From NCBI GenBank assembly GCA_035559815.1, contig DATMAT010000014.1:1-45165 (forward strand): 45,165 nucleotides of DNA, in the 5' to 3' direction. Source of the DNA: Thermodesulfobacteriota bacterium (GTDB lineage: Bacteria; Desulfobacterota_D; UBA1144; Nemesobacterales; CSP1-2). Both the position numbers and the translations under genes were made by a program. Positions 8,506 through 15,890 of the stretch are shown piece after piece. The notes under the pieces were generated by a model. It saw only the letters and a program-made list of their open reading frames with translations. It was not told the DNA's origin and made no database searches. The number at the start of each line of letters is the position of its first letter. Within the stretch, counting starts at the first letter, position 1.

Positions 8506-9807
8506 GTGAGAAAGACACTTATAGCCGCAACATTTTTTGCTTATATATCAATATCTATCAATGGTGTAACAGTTTACGGTCAAGTCTATGGTCAGGGCGA
8601 GGTATTTTTACCCCAATCCTTGGGCTTCTTTGGAAATTTTTATTCGGTATTCCAAGCACCTAGTCCTTTACTTCGGCCGGATGGAACCGAAAAAAACATT
8701 TATCCTTTCTACCAGTATCTGGAATTCAACACCGTCAGCCCGGACGGGCGTGTCTCGTTTAACACCTTTTTGAGAGGAAGGGAAATCTTCAACGGAGAGG
8801 ACTATTCCTTTGATGTGTATAATGCTTTTTTTCAGTTTAACAATACCTCCAGGTCTCTCGAATTGCGATTGGGAAGGCAAATCATCACCGAGAGCTTTAA
8901 TTTTTTCCTGCTGGACGGGGGGCTGGTCCGGTATCGTCCGGTCGATGGAATCGAGCTTGTGGCCTATGGGGGTTATCAGGACAAGGATATTCAACCGGAG
9001 CCTGAAGAGCCCCTGGAGAGTTCTACCGTGTTCGGTGTCAAGATCAAGTCCGATAAGCTTCTCGGCTCGATAATATCCCTCGGTTATGAATTCTTCAACC
9101 CGGACGATTTTTCCACCAGACATTTCATTAACTTTGCCTTCAACCGGGTGATTCCCTTCACCAAATCTGCGGACATTTATAGTTTGGTCGAGTTTGACGT
9201 CGGGGAGGGGAATCTCGCCCTCTTTACCGTCGGCGTCGGGATTACCCCGCTCAAATCGGTGCATTTAAACCTGGAATACGATACCTACAAACCGGATGAG
9301 GACCGTGATGAATACCTGATAGATGCCATCTTTGACCTGTTTTCTATAAGTCGGCTTCACGAGGCCAGGGTCGGGGTTACGTACTTACCTACCAGTTATC
9401 TCGAAGTTTCGTCGAGTTTTTCGTATGCACACTATGATGTATTAGAGGGGACATCGACCAATGGATACATCTTTAAGCTCGGGTTTTCCTGGGACTTCTG
9501 GCGGGAGATTGGCCTCCGGGCATTTCAAGGTTTTTATTACATGGATGCCCGGGACGATGACCGGGCAGTAGGATTAAATTTTGGAATATCGGAAGAAATA
9601 TTCAGAGGGCTCGACCTTCAGTTCTCTTTTGCCTACGCTCACTTTGAGACAATCACTAATAAAGACGGCAACGCCTTCAGCTACATTATGGGGGCTGAAT
9701 ACCTCTTAACCAGAGACCTGGTATTAAAGGCTGGAGTGGAAATAAACACCAACCCGGATTTTGACAAGGATATAAGAACTAACTTAGGAGTGAGCTATTA
9801 TTTCTAA
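8506..9807 (+). CDS. Outer-membrane beta-barrel of the cytochrome conduit (MtrB-like role)
   Basis: A 433-residue protein with a signal peptide ending near YGQVYGQ, then regularly alternating amphipathic strands with acidic turns and a C-terminal GVSYYF. A terminal aromatic is typical of proteins inserted by the BAM complex. It is flanked by decahaem, dihaem and heptahaem cytochromes, so it most likely forms the sheath that lets haem proteins pass electrons across the outer membrane. It is much shorter than classical MtrB/PioB (about 650-700 residues or more), and I see no N-terminal CxxC motif as in Shewanella MtrB, so it is probably an analogue rather than a close homologue. The start is GTG directly after the previous stop. 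Confidence 0.8.
   Translation: MRKTLIAATFFAYISISINGVTVYGQVYGQGEVFLPQSLGFFGNFYSVFQAPSPLLRPDGTEKNIYPFYQYLEFNTVSPDGRVSFNTFLRGREIFNGEDYSFDVYNAFFQFNNTSRSLELRLGRQIITESFNFFLLDGGLVRYRPVDGIELVAYGGYQDKDIQPEPEEPLESSTVFGVKIKSDKLLGSIISLGYEFFNPDDFSTRHFINFAFNRVIPFTKSADIYSLVEFDVGEGNLALFTVGVGITPLKSVHLNLEYDTYKPDEDRDEYLIDAIFDLFSISRLHEARVGVTYLPTSYLEVSSSFSYAHYDVLEGTSTNGYIFKLGFSWDFWREIGLRAFQGFYYMDARDDDRAVGLNFGISEEIFRGLDLQFSFAYAHFETITNKDGNAFSYIMGAEYLLTRDLVLKAGVEINTNPDFDKDIRTNLGVSYYF
9786..9802 (+). promoter_or_regulatory. Shine-Dalgarno sequence suggesting an ATT start
   Basis: AGGAG at 9786-9790 lies inside the end of the barrel gene. It is followed 6 and 9 bases later by two in-frame ATT codons (9797 and 9800) of the heptahaem frame. 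Nothing similar precedes the GTG at 9821. This position fits translation from ATT, as known for infC and pcnB in other bacteria, with coupling to the barrel gene. Confidence 0.4.
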
Positions 9808-9820
9808 TAAGAAATTATTC

Positions 9821-10438
9821 GTGGGAGTTCTTTTTATTGTTTCTTTTCTCATCGCGGCCTTGTATGGGTGTCCCACGCAGGATGGGGAGACGGAATGGGG
9901 ATGGAAAGCCAAGCGGCCTCAAAGGATGCAGGATACCTTCTCACACGAGGTGCATAAAAAGGTTTTTGAAAAAGAGGGCTTTGGCTGTTCTGTCTGCCAT
10001 ACAATGGGGATAGAGATTCCGGAAGAGACAGAGGAAGAGAAAATGGTTGAGATTTCTAAGGAGGCGTTCTTCCCGGGGAAAGAAACGTGTCATTTTTGTC
10101 ACTACAACCCGCAGGCGGGCAACAGGGCACCGGATGAATGTGGTTTATGTCATTTCAACCTCAGGGAGATTCAGCCGGCCAACCATAACTTCGACTGGAT
10201 GACCAAGCATGCCGTCTTTGCCAAGGCCGATGAAGAGGACTGCCAAAGCTGCCACAGCCCCCGGTTCTGCGAGGACTGCCATAAAAGAAGGGATCTTCCG
10301 ACTCTTAGGTTTCATGACCGGAATTTCCGGTTTGTTCATGCAATCGAGGCCAGGGCAAATCCCCGGGCGTGCGGGAACTGCCACGAACTCAAGTCTTTCT
10401 GTGTTAAATGCCATACGGAGGGTGGGTATGACCGGTAG
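9821..10438 (+). CDS. Heptahaem c-type cytochrome lipoprotein
   Basis: Seven haem sites are present: CSVCH, CHFCH, CGLCH, CQSCH, CEDCH, CGNCH and CVKCH, in about 205 residues. The signal peptide ends at lipobox ALYGC, so the protein is a lipoprotein, probably the periplasmic side of the conduit, handing electrons to the barrel and decahaem proteins. From the GTG at 9821 the signal peptide has no positive charge and no Shine-Dalgarno sequence. The same frame is open back to ATT codons at 9797 and 9800, placed 6-9 bases after AGGAG (9786-9790), and these would add a normal basic n-region (SNKKLF). The true start may therefore be a rare ATT overlapping the barrel gene's end. The 3' end overlaps the next gene by 11 bases. 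Confidence 0.9.
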   Translation: MGVLFIVSFLIAALYGCPTQDGETEWGWKAKRPQRMQDTFSHEVHKKVFEKEGFGCSVCHTMGIEIPEETEEEKMVEISKEAFFPGKETCHFCHYNPQAGNRAPDECGLCHFNLREIQPANHNFDWMTKHAVFAKADEEDCQSCHSPRFCEDCHKRRDLPTLRFHDRNFRFVHAIEARANPRACGNCHELKSFCVKCHTEGGYDR

Positions 10439-11024
10439 GTCGTTGGTGCTCAGTCTCTTATTAATATTATTGCCGGCGGGTCTTTCTGCCCAGGAAGATG
10501 AAGAGGTAAACCCGCACAAGGAGATGCTGGAGGACCAAACGGTGTGCCTAGACTGCCATACGAAGGTTCCCAAAGAAGGTGAGACCAGCCCTGATTATTT
10601 TCTGGTTGACCTTCCGTCGGAAAACTGTCTCGGCTGTCACGAGGAGATGGAACATGCAGGGGTAAAGGAGCACCAGGGGAAAGAGGCCAAGCCTCTTCCC
10701 GGGGATGAAAATGGAAAAATCGCCTGTTTCTCCTGTCACGACCCCCATCCGGAAGGGGCGATAAAGGGAAGGGTCGTATATGATGCCGATATTAACGAAA
10801 GGAGCAGAAGGTTTATTGAACTGGTCGTAGTACCGTACGTCGAGGAAGAGGTTGAGGATAAAATTAAGGTAGAAGAAAATAAGGAAGTTTATCTAAGGCT
10901 TCCCATAGCTAATAATGAGCTATGTGCAAAGTGCCATGAAACTTTTAAAGATACTGATTGGAGGAGGTATGTAATATGGGACAAGTTTTATGCTCCGTTT
11001 TCTATAGACCCGTTCTCATACTGA
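10428..11024 (+). CDS. Periplasmic tetrahaem c-type cytochrome
   Basis: A 198-residue protein with a Sec signal peptide (MTGRSLVLSLLLILLPAGLS) and four haem sites: CLDCH near 40, CLGCH near 65, CFSCH near 100 and CAKCH near 167. The long spacing between haems 3 and 4 contains an E/K-rich stretch (VEEEVEDKIKVEENKE). The frame is open far upstream, but the ATG at 10428 has GGAGGGTGGG just before it and gives the signal peptide; it overlaps the heptahaem gene by 11 bases. It is probably a soluble shuttle between the quinol oxidase and the outer-membrane complex. It resembles doubled-CxxCH periplasmic cytochromes in general; no closer family is recognised. Confidence 0.88.
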   Translation: MTGRSLVLSLLLILLPAGLSAQEDEEVNPHKEMLEDQTVCLDCHTKVPKEGETSPDYFLVDLPSENCLGCHEEMEHAGVKEHQGKEAKPLPGDENGKIACFSCHDPHPEGAIKGRVVYDADINERSRRFIELVVVPYVEEEVEDKIKVEENKEVYLRLPIANNELCAKCHETFKDTDWRRYVIWDKFYAPFSIDPFSY

Positions 11025-11482
11025 GTGTTTTCGTTTTCTCAGCCAGCCTGAGCTGGGCGCAAGATAAAAGCCAGGTTGACGCCGGGCGCAAGATCTTCAT
11101 CGAGAAGAGGTGCTATACATGCCATACGGTAAACGCCGAGGCAAAGTTGATCGAGAAGGAGAAAGAGGAGTTTGCCAAGGCCAAGGGGGTAGAGGTCAAA
11201 CCGAAGGAAGAGGACGAGGACGGTGAGGAAGACCAAAAGACCGGCGGCGACCTCTCCGCAGTGGGTAAGATGAGGAGTGCAGAGTGGATAGAGAAATTTG
11301 TCCAGGATCCCAAGCCCTATTTTCAGGACAACCCGGAATGTGCCAAGAAAGCGAAGAAAAAATACAGAAAGAGGTTCAAAGGAACGAGCGAAGAACTCAC
11401 TTCACTGGTTGCATTCCTGTCGAGCCTTAAATATGAAGAGCAGCAGGATAAGGATTTCAAGTCCTGCCTGAAAGAGGAATAG
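10976..11482 (+). CDS. Monohaem cytochrome c with charged insert and no clear distal Met
   Basis: A 168-residue protein. The signal peptide ends near residue 29 (ASLSWAQ) and one haem site, CYTCH, lies at 46-50. An E/K/D-rich insert (about 57-88) separates the haem site from a class I-like C-terminal helix (GTSEELTSLVAFLSSLK). In related domains the segment before that helix has an MP motif that supplies the sixth haem ligand; here it reads YRKRFKGT, without Met. The ATG at 10976 follows GGAGGAGG and overlaps the tetrahaem gene by 49 bases, so the two are probably translationally coupled. Likely a periplasmic carrier, but haem ligation may be altered. Confidence 0.85.
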   Translation: MGQVLCSVFYRPVLILSVFVFSASLSWAQDKSQVDAGRKIFIEKRCYTCHTVNAEAKLIEKEKEEFAKAKGVEVKPKEEDEDGEEDQKTGGDLSAVGKMRSAEWIEKFVQDPKPYFQDNPECAKKAKKKYRKRFKGTSEELTSLVAFLSSLKYEEQQDKDFKSCLKEE

Positions 11483-11523
11483 ATGTAATTCGTATAACCA
11501 CGGTTTTGGACTAGAGGGCCCCG

Positions 11524-12150
11524 ATGCACGGTATGGAGTTAGGCTTAATAAAATCGGTTATAGTGGCGCTATCCGTTGCGACCATAATCCTGGTTGTCTA
11601 TTCCGTTTTTATCAGGAAGAAGAATTTCATAGAGGATACCAATTCTAAGTGGCTTCTTTTTATCGGGTTTTTTCTTCTTTCTCCTCTGGTTTACTTCCTG
11701 AATTATGGTAAAGCGCTCGAGCAGTCAAAGACGGTTGATTTCTGCAACTCCTGCCACGTAATGAATGGATATATTGAGGACCTTAAAAACCCGGACAGCG
11801 AGCATATAGCCGCCCTTCATTACCATTACCGGTGGATATCGGATAATCAGTGCTATCAATGCCACAGCGAGTATGGGCTTTTTGGGACCTTTAAAGCAAA
11901 GATGTCCGGGATCGGGCATATAATGTCTTACTACGTGGTGGGTTATGAAACTCCACTCAAATTAAAAGGGACCTACAACAACCAGATTTGTCTTCACTGC
12001 CACGGCCCGGTGAAGGAGTATCAAGAAGTTTCAGAACATGAAGAATACGAGCAAGATATAGAGCTGAATAAGCAGTCCTGTTTCGGCGCGGAATGTCACG
12101 TATCACCGCACCCAGAGGATGCTTGGAAGGGTATTAATAATGGAGAATAA
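11524..12150 (+). CDS. NapC/NrfH/CymA-like membrane tetrahaem quinol dehydrogenase
   Basis: Probable entry point of electrons from menaquinol into the conduit. The 208-residue protein has two hydrophobic helices (about 10-30 and 43-61) before the haem domain, where classical NapC has one. Haem sites are CNSCHVM at 74-80, CYQCH at 110-114, CLHCH at 156-160 and CFGAECH at 186-192. The first has the CxxCHxM signature in which Met is the distal ligand in NrfH/CymA. The last is a CX4CH site, unusual in this family but known in cytochromes c3. The ATG at 11524 follows a 41-base gap after the monohaem gene. The 3' end overlaps the next small gene. Confidence 0.85.
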   Translation: MHGMELGLIKSVIVALSVATIILVVYSVFIRKKNFIEDTNSKWLLFIGFFLLSPLVYFLNYGKALEQSKTVDFCNSCHVMNGYIEDLKNPDSEHIAALHYHYRWISDNQCYQCHSEYGLFGTFKAKMSGIGHIMSYYVVGYETPLKLKGTYNNQICLHCHGPVKEYQEVSEHEEYEQDIELNKQSCFGAECHVSPHPEDAWKGINNGE

Positions 12151-12346
12151 AAAGTTCAACAGTATTATAGTGCTTGCCGGGATATTGAATATTCTGGGCT
12201 TGCTTTCGATAGTCCTGACTGCTTTTAACCTAACCCCTATTACGCTCATAATCTCGCTTACATTTGGCGGCGTCTTGATAGGCCTTGCGCTGGTTCTTTA
12301 CTTATATGTAGTGATTCAGGACCTGAAGGCCAGGAAGGTTCTTTGA
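12140..12346 (+). CDS. Small two-helix membrane protein
   Basis: A 68-residue protein with two hydrophobic helices (about 8-30 and 34-58) and a basic C-terminal tail (QDLKARKVL). The ATG at 12140 is preceded by GGAAGGG and overlaps the end of the NapC-like gene by 11 bases, so translation is probably coupled. I recognise no family. Its position suggests a subunit or assembly helper of the NapC-like protein. Its TGA stop is followed, in the same frame, by the broken ccmB 3' end. Confidence 0.7.
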   Translation: MENKKFNSIIVLAGILNILGLLSIVLTAFNLTPITLIISLTFGGVLIGLALVLYLYVVIQDLKARKVL

Positions 12347-12514
12347 GCCGGAGCTTCGGTAATAAATCCTGCACGAGGAAGGGTGAATTTAGTCAGAGCC
12401 TTTTTAGGTATATTGTCCGCTTTGAAAGTTCTGGTTTCATTCGATATAATCTTTTTGGTTATTTGCGCCGTTATTTTTGAGTACGTGATAAGAGTAGACA
12501 CGGATGCAGGATAA
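12347..12514 (+). pseudogene. ccmB: Remnant of a second ccmB (3' end only)
   Basis: Translated in the frame after the TGA at 12344-12346, this stretch reads ...LSALKVLVSFDIIFLVIC, then AVIFEYVIR, and ends at TAA 12512-12514. The intact CcmB ends LSAFKVLVSFDIVFVVVC, then AVIFEYVLEE. At DNA level, 12413-12487 matches 4663-4737 at roughly 80% by eye. There is no start codon, no ribosome binding site and no 5' three quarters. It lies 55 bases before ccmC, where an intact ccmB stands in typical ccmABC operons. It is therefore a leftover of a duplication or rearrangement that placed the cytochrome cluster between ccmAB and ccmC. Confidence 0.85.
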
Positions 12515-12569
12515 AAGATTAATCCTAATATCGTGTACCATTAGTGGCTAAATAAAGAATTCTTCCAAG

Positions 12570-13232
12570 ATGATAAAAATTCTTCTGGGTTTAACCTTTG
12601 TTTCTATGATAGCGTCTCTTTATGCGGTGTTTATCTACGCCCCGACCGAGGCGGTTATGGGGCATATTCAGAGGATCTTCTATTTTCATATGGGCACGGT
12701 GTGGGTGGCCACGGTCGCATTTATCATTGTGTTCATAGCCAGTATTCAGTACCTGAGAAAGGAGACCCGTTTCTGGGACATCCTAGCCTTTACCTCTGCA
12801 GAGATCGGCGTTCTGTTTATCACCCTCACTATCATAACCGGGAGCATCTGGGCAAAGCCGGTATGGGGCACCTGGTGGACATGGGATCCCCAGCTTACTA
12901 CTACATTCATTCTCTGGATGCTTTACATCGTCTACCTGATATTACGCTCAGCGGCAGGAAACGATTTAAAGAAGGCGAGGTACGCCGCCGTATTTGGAAT
13001 AATCGCTTTTCTTGACCTCCCTCTGGTTTATGCCTCGGCCAGACTGATGCGCGGCATTTCACCGGTAGTCTTTGGCGGGAGAGGAGGGGGCATAGCCCCG
13101 GAAATGATGGTGGCCCTTTTGATCACCCTTTTTGCGTTTACTCTTTTGTTCATCTTTATTCTTATAGAGAGAATTAATTTGGAGAAAATGAAAGATGATA
13201 TCGCCAGGATCAAGCTCGAGGAGGCTGCGTAG
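12570..13232 (+). CDS. ccmC: Haem handling protein CcmC
   Basis: CcmC is the membrane protein that binds haem at its periplasmic face and transfers it to CcmE. The 220-residue protein has six hydrophobic helices and the tryptophan-rich haem-handling motif WAKPVWGTWWTWDPQLT (about 94-110). The first axial His is in FYFHMG (His40). The region that normally carries the second axial His reads RLMRGISPVVF, with Ser where His is expected, so haem ligation may differ from E. coli. It is followed after 5 bases by ccmD. The family is certain; the missing His deserves checking by alignment. Confidence 0.93.
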   Translation: MIKILLGLTFVSMIASLYAVFIYAPTEAVMGHIQRIFYFHMGTVWVATVAFIIVFIASIQYLRKETRFWDILAFTSAEIGVLFITLTIITGSIWAKPVWGTWWTWDPQLTTTFILWMLYIVYLILRSAAGNDLKKARYAAVFGIIAFLDLPLVYASARLMRGISPVVFGGRGGGIAPEMMVALLITLFAFTLLFIFILIERINLEKMKDDIARIKLEEAA

Positions 13233-13237
13233 TAGGG

Positions 13238-13408
13238 ATGCCATATTTATTCTGGGCGCAACTAGTTTGTTGGTTAGGTTTATTCATATACACATTCATT
13301 CTTTTCAGGAAAAACCAAATTTTAAGAAAAGAGATAGAGGCGCTCAAGGGTGCTAATCACAAAACCGGCCAGCAGGGTGCTGGCTGGCATAGCCAGGGGG
13401 CGAATTAA
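13238..13408 (+). CDS. ccmD: Haem exporter accessory protein CcmD
   Basis: This 56-residue reading frame between ccmC and ccmE is easy to miss because of its size. It starts MPYLFWAQLVCWLGLFIYTF, a single transmembrane helix, followed by a basic turn and a short coiled coil (RKNQILRKEIEALKG) and a Gly/Gln-rich tail. That is the CcmD pattern: one helix, then a charged cytosolic segment. CcmD binds CcmABC and helps release haem-loaded CcmE. It starts 5 bases after ccmC and ends 3 bases before ccmE. Call by position and architecture; the sequence of this family is poorly conserved. Confidence 0.8.
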   Translation: MPYLFWAQLVCWLGLFIYTFILFRKNQILRKEIEALKGANHKTGQQGAGWHSQGAN

Positions 13409-13411
13409 GAG

Positions 13412-13825
13412 ATGCTTAGAGGAAGGATCAAATTTATCATAGCGATAGCGGTTATCGTCGTTACGCTGTCCTATCTGGTATACGGCGGGGTGAAGGAGGC
13501 CAAGGTTTATTACCTCACGGTAGGGGAGCTAAAGGAGGGGGTTCCTTCCGTGTACAAGGATAAAGTAAGGGTTTCGGGAACGGTAGTTCCAGGCTCGATA
13601 AAGAAGGACTTGGATGGTAGCCTCGAATTTAAGATCACCGATGGAGAAAAGACATTAGATGTTCATTATAAGGGAATAATCCCGGATATATTCAAGGATG
13701 AGGTAGAGGCGGTGGTGGAGGGGGTATACACGCCGGAGAATGTGTTTCAGGCGAGCGTGCTCCTGGCCAAGTGCCCAACCAAATACGAATCGCTTGACCG
13801 GTTAGAGAAGGGAGAGAACATCTAA
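13412..13825 (+). CDS. ccmE: Haem chaperone CcmE, Cys-type variant
   Basis: CcmE carries haem covalently from CcmC to CcmF in the periplasm. The 137-residue protein has an N-terminal anchor helix (about 7-24) and the beta-barrel domain (KVRVSGTVVPGSI; DVHYKGIIPD; VEAVVEGVY). The haem-attachment motif is AKCPTKY, C121-x3-Y125, instead of the usual HxxxY. Cys-type CcmE is known from a variant System I of archaea and some Deltaproteobacteria that lacks CcmH, and no CcmH with an LRCxxC motif is seen in this window. It is packed between ccmD and ccmF with 1-3 base gaps. Confidence 0.93.
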   Translation: MLRGRIKFIIAIAVIVVTLSYLVYGGVKEAKVYYLTVGELKEGVPSVYKDKVRVSGTVVPGSIKKDLDGSLEFKITDGEKTLDVHYKGIIPDIFKDEVEAVVEGVYTPENVFQASVLLAKCPTKYESLDRLEKGENI

Positions 13826-13826
13826 G

Positions 13827-15836
13827 ATGGTCGAGACCGGGGTCATTTCTGTATTCCTGTCGTTCATAATTTCCGTTTATATCCTGATTGCATCTCTGGC
13901 CGGGGGAAAGACCGGAAGGCGTGAGTTAATAAAGAGTGCGGAGAACGGGGCAGTCGCCTTATTCTTTCTCCTGACCCTGGCTTGTATTTCATTGATAAAT
14001 GCCCTTCTCACTCGTGATTTCAGCCTTAAGTATGTAGCATTGAATTCGAGTAGGGACCTTTCCACCATATACACTGTCACCGCCCTCTGGGCCGGGCAGG
14101 CCGGTTCACTACTCCTCTGGTCATGGATACTCTCAATCTATATGGCGCTGGTGGTTGTTCTAAATAGGGAAAGAAATAGGGGGCTGATGCCTTTCGTCCT
14201 GGGGGTTCTGGCGGCGGTATCCTGTTTTTTCACCTACCTGATTGGGTTTGTGGAGAGCCCGTTTGAGAGGCTTCCTTTTGTTCCTGCTGATGGGAATGGA
14301 CTTAATCCTATACTTCAGAATCCCTACATGGCTATTCATCCGGTTACGCTCTACATAGGTTATGTGGGGATTACGGTTCCCTTTGCCTTTGCCCTGGGAG
14401 CCCTTATCAGCGGAAGGTTGGGAGACGAGTGGATAAGAATCTCCAGGGCCTGGACTATCTTCTGCTGGACATTTTTGAGCCTAGGTCTACTTTTGGGGGC
14501 GCGCTGGGCTTACCTGGAGCTGGGCTGGGGAGGATATTGGGCCTGGGACCCGGTGGAGAATGCGGCGTTCATGCCCTGGCTAGTGGCAACTGCATTTCTT
14601 CACTCGGTCATGATTCAGGAGAAGAAAGGAATGTTGAAGAAATGGAACATGGCTCTGGTAATACTCACCTTTTTCCTGGCTATATTCGGGACGTTTATCA
14701 CCAGAAGCGGCATAATCTCCTCCGTTCATTCCTTTGCCCAGTCCGATATAGGGCCTTATTTCTTGGCTTTTATCGGCGTAATACTGCTCTTTTCCTTCGG
14801 TATGTTCATACTCAGGCTCGATGACCTGAAGAGCGAGGATCATTTCGATTCTATCCTTTCCCGGGAGAGCGCCTTTTTATTCAACAACCTCATTTTCTTG
14901 GGCGCGGCCTTTTCCGTATTCCTGGGGACCATATTCCCGATACTGACCGAGGCGATCAAAGGGGAAAAAATACTGGTGGGTCCGCCCTATTTTAATCGGG
15001 TAAACGTGCCGATGGGCTTGATTTTGATATTGCTCATGGGGGTGGGGCCGCTGATATCGTGGAGAAAGGCGTCCAGGCAAAATCTAACGAGGAATTTTTT
15101 ATATCCGACCATTTTCGGTCTTCTGACCGGGATAGTGCTATTCATTCTCGGTATCAGAGAAATCGTAGCGCTGGTCTCTTTCGGTCTCTGCGCGTTTGTT
15201 TCTGCTACCGTGTTTACCGAATTCTTCAGAGGGGTAAGGGTGCGCAGCAGCCGCGGTGAAAATTATATGATTGCTCTTTACCGTCTCATCTCCAGAAACC
15301 GGAGAAGGTATGGCGGGTACATAGTTCATCTGGGGGTGGTGCTGATAGTGATAGGTATAACTGCATCGTCGGCTTTCGTTACTCAGAAGGAGGCGACCCT
15401 TAAAAGAGGCGAAACACTGAGCATAGGAAAGTACACGATGAGGTTTGACCAGCTTAGGCGGTACAGTACTCCGGCAAAGGATGGGACGGCGGCCACCCTA
15501 ACGGTATTCAACCGAGAAAAAGAGATCGGGAGTATGGTACCGGAGAAGAACCTTTATAAATACGAGGGGAACCGGGAGATAAACCAGGAGACGGAGGTGG
15601 CGCTCCGCTCCACTTTTAAAGACGACCTTTACGTCATTCTTACCGGCGTGGACGATACCGGGGCGGCAAATTTCCGGGTGCTGATAAACCCGATGGTCAG
15701 TTGGATATGGGCAGGGGGGGTGGTGCTCCTTCTCGGGGCGATCGTAACCATGTGGCCGGCCGGAGTGGAGAGGAGGGCGGAAGCGGGTGCGAGGTATAGC
15801 GTAGGGGTTTCGAAGGATACCATAGTCAAAGCCTGA
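13827..15836 (+). CDS. ccmF: Haem lyase subunit CcmF
   Basis: CcmF is the large membrane protein that attaches haem from CcmE to CxxCH sites of apocytochromes. The 669-residue protein has many transmembrane helices and the periplasmic tryptophan-rich loop LGWGGYWAWDPVENAAFMPW (about 232-251). The four conserved His of the family are present: H171 (AIHPVTLY), H259 (AFLHSVM), H301 (SVHSFAQ) and H501 (YIVHLGV). The soluble C-terminal domain follows (about 515-620), with a last helix near 632-650. The ATG starts one base after the ccmE stop. It is of normal length and intact. Confidence 0.95.
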   Translation: MVETGVISVFLSFIISVYILIASLAGGKTGRRELIKSAENGAVALFFLLTLACISLINALLTRDFSLKYVALNSSRDLSTIYTVTALWAGQAGSLLLWSWILSIYMALVVVLNRERNRGLMPFVLGVLAAVSCFFTYLIGFVESPFERLPFVPADGNGLNPILQNPYMAIHPVTLYIGYVGITVPFAFALGALISGRLGDEWIRISRAWTIFCWTFLSLGLLLGARWAYLELGWGGYWAWDPVENAAFMPWLVATAFLHSVMIQEKKGMLKKWNMALVILTFFLAIFGTFITRSGIISSVHSFAQSDIGPYFLAFIGVILLFSFGMFILRLDDLKSEDHFDSILSRESAFLFNNLIFLGAAFSVFLGTIFPILTEAIKGEKILVGPPYFNRVNVPMGLILILLMGVGPLISWRKASRQNLTRNFLYPTIFGLLTGIVLFILGIREIVALVSFGLCAFVSATVFTEFFRGVRVRSSRGENYMIALYRLISRNRRRYGGYIVHLGVVLIVIGITASSAFVTQKEATLKRGETLSIGKYTMRFDQLRRYSTPAKDGTAATLTVFNREKEIGSMVPEKNLYKYEGNREINQETEVALRSTFKDDLYVILTGVDDTGAANFRVLINPMVSWIWAGGVVLLLGAIVTMWPAGVERRAEAGARYSVGVSKDTIVKA

Positions 15837-15890
15837 AAAGTGTTCCTGCCAGGTTATTAAAATCACACAGTTTCCCCAGTAGGAGTAGTC

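Noticed and set aside
8668-9264. 198-codon open frame on the minus strand
   Set aside because: It is antisense to the outer-membrane barrel gene; the barrel frame has a signal peptide and a C-terminal Phe.
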